DNA from: Desulfurivibrio alkaliphilus
GTDB taxonomy: Bacteria > Desulfobacterota > Desulfobulbia > Desulfobulbales > Desulfurivibrionaceae
Length of the DNA: 13,389 nt
Direction: 5' to 3'
Assembly (NCBI GenBank): GCA_011048585.1
Contig: DSDS01000158.1
Location: 1-13,389, forward strand
Numbering within the stretch: the stretch's first letter is position 1; each line of letters begins with the position of its first letter. The notes under the pieces are model-generated. The model made no database searches. It was not told the DNA's origin and saw only the letters and a program-made list of their open reading frames with translations. The position numbers and the translations under genes are program-made. Shown in pieces: positions 1 through 6,059 of the stretch.

Positions 1-1882
1 CCAGCAGCTGAGGAAAGGCGAAAAACTTGTCCTTTATCAGCAGGGGTGAATCGTCGGCCAGGGAATCGGCCAGCACGGAAGAACGGAGAGAGGCCAGGAT
101 GGACGCTGGAGCCATCCCGCCGCAGATCTCCGCCAGACTTTTGGCGGCCATCATGGCCGGCGGGGTCCGCCCCTTGGTCAGGGCGAGCAGATCGTCGGCG
201 ATGAAATTCAGGCCTTCCAGCAGATATTCGTTACGCAGCTCCTGGCGATAATAGTGCTCCGCCGCCCAGTTGAATTCACCGGCCGTCACCGAACAGGGAC
301 CGCGGCGGGGCCGCCCCAGCCGGGTCATGATTCCCCGCACCAGCCTGCCCTCGGCCCCATGGTCCGCGGGATCAAGCAAACGTCGCTCGAGATCCGCCAG
401 CAGAGGACCGAACTTGAACATCTCCAGCAGATCGGCGGCATCCTCGCGGATCAGGGCCAGCAGGGCCACCGGATAATCAAGCAGCCTGAAGTCGGGCAGA
501 TAGTCACCCTTGAGACGAAGCAGCCGGCCCAGCCACCAATCCAGGCGGGCGGGGCCGAAGGGGGTCAGGGCACGCCCCAGCACCTTGTTGCGGGCCTTGC
601 CTCGCCAGCGCCGCCAGAGCATGCGCAGATGGCTGTAGTCCAGTTGGTGGGGGAGAAAACCCAATACCCGCTCGGGGTGGAACTCCTCGAAGGCCAAGCG
701 GTAGGGTGCCGCGCTGTAACTACCGACAAAAAGAGGCAAAAAATGCTCGATCACCTTGACTGCCAAATCACCGAAATATTTCTCGTGGGCCGGGCCGAAT
801 TCCCCTTTTTGACGGGCGCCGGCCGCCACTAGGGCGGTTAGTTTACGACTGCCCAGACTGACATGGGTTCCGTTGTTGGCCAAGTTGATATTGGAGGTAT
901 GGGGCAGAACCACCAGATTGTTGACGATGATTCCGGCCTCCCGCAATTTGCTTACCGCGTTGAGCTGGCTCCGGCTCAAGGCCCGTTGACACAGGGCCAT
1001 GTAGCGGTGCTTATCCTCCCCCTCGTCCCAGCCGGAGAGGCAGGGACTCATGAAAAGTTCCCGGTAAAAGGCGTCGGAGATACCCTCGTTGAGCTGTCGC
1101 TGCCGGATGGGAGGATGGGGAGAACAGAAGATCAGGGCCCGCTGACCATGTTCCGCCAAACCGAATTTGCGGTTGGCGTAGAGTAGCAGCAGATGGCTGA
1201 GCAGAAAGCGCCTGGCGGTTTCCCGGGCCAGGTTGCGACCGACACTCCAACCGGGACGGGCGGAAACCACATGAAAGGAGAAGGTTTCCGGGGAGGTGTT
1301 GTCGTTGAGAAAATGGTCCAGCAATCTCCGGCCTCCAGCGCGAATCACCGGGCGGGCGACCAGACTCTCGTCAACCACATCCGCCAGGGCCAGTTTCAGC
1401 AAGTAGCTGATGGGGAGCCGCAACCAGCACTCCCCGCCGCGCACCAGGAAAAAGCGTTTACTGTCCCCCCGGGGGCGGCCCCGGGGGTTGCTCTTGTCGG
1501 CCTGAAGGTCCTGGAGCAGAATGTTGCGGGCATGGCAGCCCAGCCGGGAGAAGAGGAAACGAGCCCAGCTGTTCTCCCAGACCTGTTCCGGGTTGTTTTC
1601 CAGATAGTTCTCAAGATGGCTGGCCAGCAGCGGGGAGGAATCGCCGCTGACGGCCCGGCGCACCACATCGGCATAGTAGCCGGAAGTGGAAATGGTTTGC
1701 GGCAGATCAACATCATGACGGGTGCCGACCACGGCCACCTGCAGCTCGTTCTCACTCCCGGCGGTGCAGTCGCCGGGGGCAAAGGGCAACCCGGCGACAT
1801 CCCCCTGTCGGATGGGCAGCAGGTCGAGACATTCCTGCAGGCCGGGTCGAGGCGGCTTTTGGAACCGCGAAATTTTATTCAT
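1..1882 (-). CDS. Large protein of unknown function, coupled to phoU (partial, C-terminus beyond left edge)
   Basis: One frame stays open from the ATG at 1882-1880 to the left edge, giving 627 visible codons with no stop; I translated it by hand. The ATG lies inside the last codons of phoU, so the two genes overlap by 8 bases (1875-1882), which suggests translational coupling. The protein begins MNKISRFQKPPRPGLQECLD, has no signal peptide or clear membrane segment, and looks soluble and cytoplasmic. It is rich in Leu, Arg, Trp and His. Recognisable patches include GECWLRLPISYLLKLALADV (about residues 150-170), a stretch NNLVVLPHTSNINLANNGTH near residue 330, and FEEFHPERVLGFLPHQLDYS near residue 400. 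I do not recognise the family. Its place at the end of a pst-phoU operon implies co-expression under phosphate limitation, but no function can be assigned. The reading frame is secure; the function is open. Confidence 0.85.
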   Translation of the reverse strand, partial: MNKISRFQKPPRPGLQECLDLLPIRQGDVAGLPFAPGDCTAGSENELQVAVVGTRHDVDLPQTISTSGYYADVVRRAVSGDSSPLLASHLENYLENNPEQVWENSWARFLFSRLGCHARNILLQDLQADKSNPRGRPRGDSKRFFLVRGGECWLRLPISYLLKLALADVVDESLVARPVIRAGGRRLLDHFLNDNTSPETFSFHVVSARPGWSVGRNLARETARRFLLSHLLLLYANRKFGLAEHGQRALIFCSPHPPIRQRQLNEGISDAFYRELFMSPCLSGWDEGEDKHRYMALCQRALSRSQLNAVSKLREAGIIVNNLVVLPHTSNINLANNGTHVSLGSRKLTALVAAGARQKGEFGPAHEKYFGDLAVKVIEHFLPLFVGSYSAAPYRLAFEEFHPERVLGFLPHQLDYSHLRMLWRRWRGKARNKVLGRALTPFGPARLDWWLGRLLRLKGDYLPDFRLLDYPVALLALIREDAADLLEMFKFGPLLADLERRLLDPADHGAEGRLVRGIMTRLGRPRRGPCSVTAGEFNWAAEHYYRQELRNEYLLEGLNFIADDLLALTKGRTPPAMMAAKSLAEICGGMAPASILASLRSSVLADSLADDSPLLIKDKFFAFPQLL

Positions 1883-2537
1883 CTTGGTGGAGATGATAAA
1901 CGATTTCACCTTCAACAATGTAGACCACCTCCTCCCCCAAGTTGGTGACATAATCGGCTATCCGCTCCAAATAACGGGAGACCGAAAGGTAGTTGACCAG
2001 GGCGTCGATCTGCTCCGGATTGCGGACAATGGCCTCCTTGATCATCTTGAGATTGTGACGATGCATCTCATCCACCGCCTCCTCGTCGCCCAGCACCCCC
2101 ACTGCCAGATCCTGATCCAGCTTGATCAGGGCGTCCAGGCTGCGGTTCAACATGTCATGAACGTGGTTGGCCATTTTGCCCAGGTCAACGGGGGGGGTGA
2201 CGGGGGGAAACTCTTCCAGAGCCTGGGCCCGTTTGGCAATACTCACCGCCATATCGCCAATTCGTTCCAGATCGTTATTGAATTTGAGGGTGGCCATGAT
2301 AAAGCGCAGATCAAAGGCCACCGGCTGATGGAGGGCGATGATCTTGAAACACTCCTCCTGGATATCGATTTTTTTATCGTCGATTTCACTCTCCTGACGA
2401 TAAATCTCTTCGGCCACCCCCAGATCGCCATCGTTGAGAGCCCGGCAGGCCAAGGTGTAATTCATCTCCACCATTTTAAAGAGATAAACCAGGTGGGCTT
2501 TAAGCTTCTCTATCTCGCGCAAAAAAATCTGGGACAT
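1875..2537 (-). CDS. phoU: Phosphate signalling/transport regulator PhoU
   Basis: The product is a 220-residue cytoplasmic PhoU protein, the usual family length. PhoU is a symmetric pair of three-helix bundles that binds metal and links the Pst transporter to the PhoR sensor kinase, keeping the Pho regulon off when phosphate is plentiful. Both half-repeats are visible: NNDLERIGDMA (about residues 87-97) in the first and SRYLERIADYVTNLGEEV (about 187-204) in the second, the paired E/D-rich helices expected to hold metal. The ATG at 2537-2535 is preferred because it is preceded by AAAGGA at good spacing and starts the typical MSQIFLREIEKLK; the frame extends 26 codons further upstream but that part does not resemble PhoU. 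The gene is 109 bases after the lipoprotein-like gene and overlaps the next gene by 8 bases. Confidence 0.96.
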   Translation of the reverse strand: MSQIFLREIEKLKAHLVYLFKMVEMNYTLACRALNDGDLGVAEEIYRQESEIDDKKIDIQEECFKIIALHQPVAFDLRFIMATLKFNNDLERIGDMAVSIAKRAQALEEFPPVTPPVDLGKMANHVHDMLNRSLDALIKLDQDLAVGVLGDEEAVDEMHRHNLKMIKEAIVRNPEQIDALVNYLSVSRYLERIADYVTNLGEEVVYIVEGEIVYHLHQDE

Positions 2538-2621
2538 AATGGATAATCCTTTATGGATGGTGGCTGCCGGGCGGCAAACCGACCCCGCAACGGGAATCGG
2601 CCGATCACCCGGCATAAGTCA

Positions 2622-2645
2622 AGCCTGGCTTGCAAGCACCAGGCT
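2622..2645 (-). terminator. Small hairpin right after the tandem-repeat gene, before phoU
   Basis: A perfect 7-base inverted repeat, agcctgg (2622-2628) with ccaggct (2639-2645), encloses a 10-base loop. It begins one base after the stop codon of the repeat lipoprotein gene. On the minus-strand RNA it is followed by UGACUUAU rather than a U-tract, so it is a poor intrinsic terminator. It may be an mRNA 3'-end stabiliser or a partial attenuator that lowers phoU relative to upstream genes. Confidence 0.4.
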
Positions 2646-2646
2646 G

Positions 2647-3174
2647 TTACATGGGGTATTCCCGAGCCTTGAGGTAGGCGTCGATGGTGCCGTCCTCGGC
2701 CTCCTTCAAGGTGGTGCGATTGGGACCGGCCAGGGGACGGGCCGTATGCTTGGCCGGAGCGCCCTTGCTGTCATAATCGGCCAGGGCCTTGCCGCCGGCC
2801 TTGAAAACCCAGAGATGCCCACGCTTGTCCAGGCGGGTGGCGAAACCAGGCCGGGCCATGAGGTAGGCGTTGATGGTGCCGTCCTCGGCCTCCTTCAAGG
2901 TGGTGCGACCGGGGCCGGCCAGGGGCCGAACAGTGTGCTTGGCCGGAGTACCCTTGCTGTCATAAGCAGCCAGGGCCTTGCTGCCCTCGTAAAAAACCCA
3001 GAGATGGCCCCGTTTATCGAGCCGGGTGACAAAGCCGTCCCGGTCGTACTTGACAACCTCAGCCGCAGCGGTAGTGGCCCCGTTGCCGGCCACCGAAGCG
3101 GTGGGGGTAGTGGTGCAGCCCAAGCCGAAACTCAAACCGACAATTAGCGCCACGACAACAATCTTCTTCTTCAT
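2647..3174 (-). CDS. Secreted, probably lipid-anchored protein with two tandem 63-residue repeats; function unknown
   Basis: The product is a 175-residue protein with a lysine-rich, hydrophobic N-terminus (MKKKIVVVALIVGLSFGLGC) typical of an exported protein. Cys20 is a likely lipidation site, but the -3 residue is Gly where a lipobox usually has Leu, so lipid attachment is probable rather than certain. After a low-complexity Ala/Thr linker come two direct repeats, residues 47-109 and 110-172, identical at 52 of 63 positions; each contains TRLDKRGHLWVF, a YDSKG turn, PAKHT and RTTLKEAEDGTI. The protein ends only three residues after the second repeat. ATG 3174-3172 is chosen because AAGGAG lies 9 bases upstream. 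The gene sits between pstB (79-base gap) and phoU (109-base gap) on the same strand, implying phosphate-responsive expression. I recognise no family; a periplasmic ligand-binding or envelope role is only a guess. Confidence 0.85.
   Translation of the reverse strand: MKKKIVVVALIVGLSFGLGCTTTPTASVAGNGATTAAAEVVKYDRDGFVTRLDKRGHLWVFYEGSKALAAYDSKGTPAKHTVRPLAGPGRTTLKEAEDGTINAYLMARPGFATRLDKRGHLWVFKAGGKALADYDSKGAPAKHTARPLAGPNRTTLKEAEDGTIDAYLKAREYPM
2659..3036 (-). repeat. Two tandem 189-bp coding repeats
   Basis: Bases 2848-3036 and 2659-2847 are in-frame tandem copies with a 189-bp period (for example gaggtaggcg recurs at 2671 and 2860). The encoded 63-residue units differ at only 11 positions and long runs are identical at the DNA level, pointing to a fairly recent internal duplication or to gene conversion between the units. 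Confidence 0.93.
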
Positions 3175-3253
3175 GATTTCTTTCTCCTTAATGGGTGTTA
3201 ATGGCATGGATCGGCGACGGACCGGATAAGGTTTGCCGCCGGTGGTTTACCGA

Positions 3254-4159
3254 TCATCCGAAACGGCCGGAGATATAGTCCTCGGTCTCCTTGAGCCTGG
3301 GCTTCTTGAAAAGCGACGGGGTCGGCCCGTACTCCACCAGTTGGCCCAGATACATGAAGGCGGTGTAATCGCTGACCCGGGCCGCCTGCTGCATATTGTG
3401 GGTGACGATCAGGATGGTGTAGGACCCCCGCAACTGATCGATCAGATCCTCGATCTTGGCGGTGGCGATGGGGTCCAGGGCCGAACAGGGCTCATCCATC
3501 AGCAGCATCTCCGGCTCCGAGGCAATCGCCCGGGCCACGCAAAGGCGTTGCTGCTGGCCGCCGGAAAGACCCAGGGCGCTCTGTTGCAGACGATCCTTGG
3601 CCTCATCCCAAAGGGCGGCCCCGCGCAGGGATTTTTCACAGACCTCGTCAAGCACCTTGCGATCATTGATCCCGTCGATTCGCAGGGGGTAGATCACATT
3701 TTCATAAATGGTCATGGGAAAGGGGTTGGGCTTCTGGGCCACCATCCCCATCCGCTTGCGCAGCTCGATCACATCCACCCCTTTGTCGTAGATGGAATCG
3801 CCGTAAAGAGTCATCTCGCCACTCACCCTCACCGAATCAACCAGATCGTTGAGCCGGTTAACCGAACGCAGCAGGGTGGATTTACCGCAACCGGAGGGGC
3901 CGATCAGGGCGGTGACTTTGCCGTGGGGAATCTTCATCGAGATATTGAAGAGCGCCTGGGCCTCGCCATACCAGAGGCAGAAATCCTTGATGGTCAGGAC
4001 CATCTCTTCCCGCTCCAGCCTGGGGTCCACCTCCGGCGGAAACCATTGGCCGGCGACGATGGCCTGCAGGCGGCCCATTCCGCTTCGCTCATCGAAAAGC
4101 GGCAGGAGGTTGCCCGAGCCGTTGGTGGCTACTTTGCCAACATCAATTTGCTGTTCCAT
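3254..4159 (-). CDS. pstB: Phosphate ABC transporter ATP-binding protein PstB, with N-terminal extension
   Basis: PstB hydrolyses ATP on the cytoplasmic face to drive phosphate import through PstC-PstA. From ATG 4159-4157 it has 301 residues. The motifs are all intact: Walker A GPSGCGKST (residues 87-95), Q-loop in VAQKPNPFP (about 142), signature LSGGQQQR (198-205), Walker B MLLMDEP (218-224), and switch His in VTHNM (about 254). PstB-specific features include PNPFPMTIYENV and the GRFG end. Most PstB proteins are 250-260 residues; here about 52 residues precede the usual start at MVLTIKDFCLWYG. ATG 4159 has AGGGG 9 bases upstream; a TTG lies three codons earlier. An internal ATG at 4003-4001 has GGAG 9 bases upstream and would give a standard 249-residue protein, so the start is not settled. 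The gap from pstA is 44 bases. Confidence 0.95.
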   Translation of the reverse strand: MEQQIDVGKVATNGSGNLLPLFDERSGMGRLQAIVAGQWFPPEVDPRLEREEMVLTIKDFCLWYGEAQALFNISMKIPHGKVTALIGPSGCGKSTLLRSVNRLNDLVDSVRVSGEMTLYGDSIYDKGVDVIELRKRMGMVAQKPNPFPMTIYENVIYPLRIDGINDRKVLDEVCEKSLRGAALWDEAKDRLQQSALGLSGGQQQRLCVARAIASEPEMLLMDEPCSALDPIATAKIEDLIDQLRGSYTILIVTHNMQQAARVSDYTAFMYLGQLVEYGPTPSLFKKPRLKETEDYISGRFG

Positions 4160-4203
4160 TACTTCCAACCCCTGATTAACAGTTTTGATTTCAGATCACG
4201 GCC

Positions 4204-6036
4204 TTAAATGGCGCTGACCACAAACTTTTTCCGCAACCGGTTCCGCATGTAGATCGCCCCCAGGTTGAGCAGGGTGATGATCAGAATCAGCAGCAGGGTG
4301 GTGGTGAAGACCATGGGGATGGCCGCCTCGCTGTTCTGACTCTGGAAACCGAGATCATAGATATGAAAGCCCAGATGCATGAAGCTGCGTTCCAGATGGA
4401 CAAAGGGGGCAAAGCCGTCGATGGGCAACTCCGGGGCCAGTTTCACTGCTCCCACCAGCATCAGGGGGGCCACCTCGCCGGCGCCTCGGGCCATGGCCAG
4501 GATCATGCCGGTCATAATCCCGGGCATGGCCCGGGGCAACACGATCCGCTGAATGGTCTGCCACTTGCTGGCCCCGGAGGCGTAGGACCCTTCCCGCATG
4601 GAGCTGGGCACCGCCGCCAGGGCCTCCTCGGTGGCCACGATCACCACCGGCAGGGTCAAGAGGGCCAGAGTCAAACTGGCCCAGAGGATGCCGCCGGTGC
4701 CGAAGGTGGGCGAGGGCAACTTGGAGGCGAACAACAGTTCGTCGATACTGCTACCCACCAGGTAGCAGAAGAATCCCAGACCGAAAACGCCGTAAACGAT
4801 GCTGGGCACCCCGGCCAGATTATTGACTGCGATCCGGATGGTGCTGATCAGGGGCCCGGCCTTGGCGTATTCCCGCAGATAGAGGGCGGCCAGCACCCCG
4901 AAGGGAACCACGCAGATACACATGATCAGGGTCATCACCACCGTGCCGAAGATGGCCGGAAAGACTCCGCCTTCGCTGTTGGCCTCGCGGGGGTCGTCAC
5001 GGAGAAATTCCAGCCAGCGATCAAGATAGATGCCGACCCGGTTGATCAAGCTCACCTGGTTGGCTGGATAAGCCCGAACCACCTCGGCCAGGCCGAGCAC
5101 TTTCTCACGGCCGTCATAGGTGGCCAAGCGCAACTGATAGCGGTCGTTCTCCCGGTTCAAATCGTTGATCCGGGCCCGTACCTCCTCATATTGGGCGGCA
5201 AAAAGCTGATTATTCTCGTTATAAATTGCCTCCTGCCGCCCCAACTCCTCTTTGGCCGCGAGATAGGGGGCCGAATTGCGACCGTGGCTCAGCCGGGCCC
5301 GTTGCAGCGCCAGTTCCGCCTCCCGCACCTTAAGCCGGGCCTTCTCCTGGGCATGGTTGATCTTGCCCAGGGCCTTGCTCTCCAACTGGCGGCGCTCCCG
5401 CCAGCGTTGCCGAACCTCGCCGTGATATTTTTTGAACTCTTCCCAGGCGGCCTCGGGGCTGTCGGCCACCACTCGGCCGTCAATCATGAACTGCCGCGGT
5501 TCGCCGTAAAAGCGGCCCCAGGTCAGCCGCTCCATCACCAGACCCCATTGGGGAAAGCGGGTCTCAGTCACCGTGAAATCGCTGACCCAACTGAAATGAT
5601 CGCCATCCAGCTCGAAATTGCCGGTCCGCACCAGATCACGATGGGCAAAGCCTTCATTGGCCGCCAGCAGGGCCTCGGCTTTGGCCCGATGTTCCGGGGG
5701 CAGGGCCTCAATCAGTTCCGGCCGGGGCTGATAGGAGCTGGTACGGGTGATCTCGCCGCTGACCACCTGAGAGTCGGCCAATACGAAGCTGACCAGGGGA
5801 CCGGGCCAGAAGGTGGCCATCCCCCGCACCGTCACCAGCAGCACCAGGCCGATGATCATCACCACGCAGATGGCCAGCATCCCCCCGGCCAGCCAGACCA
5901 TGGGCTGACCATGGGCGGCCAGGGTACTCCCCCGGCCCGCACTTTTACGCCAGACCCGTCCGGCCTGGGGAGCAACGCGGCCGGCCGCCGCCGTTTCCGG
6001 CATCTTCAAATCGGTCTCAAAAGTTGTTTGGCTCAC
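4204..6036 (-). CDS. pstA: Phosphate ABC transporter permease PstA, long form
   Basis: PstA is one of the two inner-membrane subunits of the phosphate importer. The protein has 610 residues, about twice the E. coli type. In order: a short cytoplasmic tail, a first membrane helix (about 47-72, LAGGMLAICVVMIIGLVLLV), a periplasmic region up to about residue 345, then the ABC permease domain (about 350-600) with five or so membrane helices. The cytoplasmic coupling loop is EEALAAVPSSMREGSYASGA followed by SKWQTIQRIVLPRAMPGI, which contacts PstB. The periplasmic part contains a charged helical stretch (about 190-320, EVRQRWRERRQLESKALGKI onwards) likely to form a coiled coil. The start is GTG 6036-6034, only 23 bases after pstC, with a weak ribosome site; ATG 6003-6001 is an alternative. 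Long PstA proteins with a similar N-terminal domain are known in other proteobacteria. Confidence 0.94.
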   Translation of the reverse strand: MSQTTFETDLKMPETAAAGRVAPQAGRVWRKSAGRGSTLAAHGQPMVWLAGGMLAICVVMIIGLVLLVTVRGMATFWPGPLVSFVLADSQVVSGEITRTSSYQPRPELIEALPPEHRAKAEALLAANEGFAHRDLVRTGNFELDGDHFSWVSDFTVTETRFPQWGLVMERLTWGRFYGEPRQFMIDGRVVADSPEAAWEEFKKYHGEVRQRWRERRQLESKALGKINHAQEKARLKVREAELALQRARLSHGRNSAPYLAAKEELGRQEAIYNENNQLFAAQYEEVRARINDLNRENDRYQLRLATYDGREKVLGLAEVVRAYPANQVSLINRVGIYLDRWLEFLRDDPREANSEGGVFPAIFGTVVMTLIMCICVVPFGVLAALYLREYAKAGPLISTIRIAVNNLAGVPSIVYGVFGLGFFCYLVGSSIDELLFASKLPSPTFGTGGILWASLTLALLTLPVVIVATEEALAAVPSSMREGSYASGASKWQTIQRIVLPRAMPGIMTGMILAMARGAGEVAPLMLVGAVKLAPELPIDGFAPFVHLERSFMHLGFHIYDLGFQSQNSEAAIPMVFTTTLLLILIITLLNLGAIYMRNRLRKKFVVSAI

Positions 6037-6059
6037 TTTATTCTCGGCTCTTTGTCAAA

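Noticed and set aside
1193..2546. Plus-strand open frames (1193-1948, 1722-2546) opposite the unknown gene and phoU
   Set aside because: Low-complexity shadow translations; the minus-strand frames have coherent protein composition, a ribosome site and operon context.
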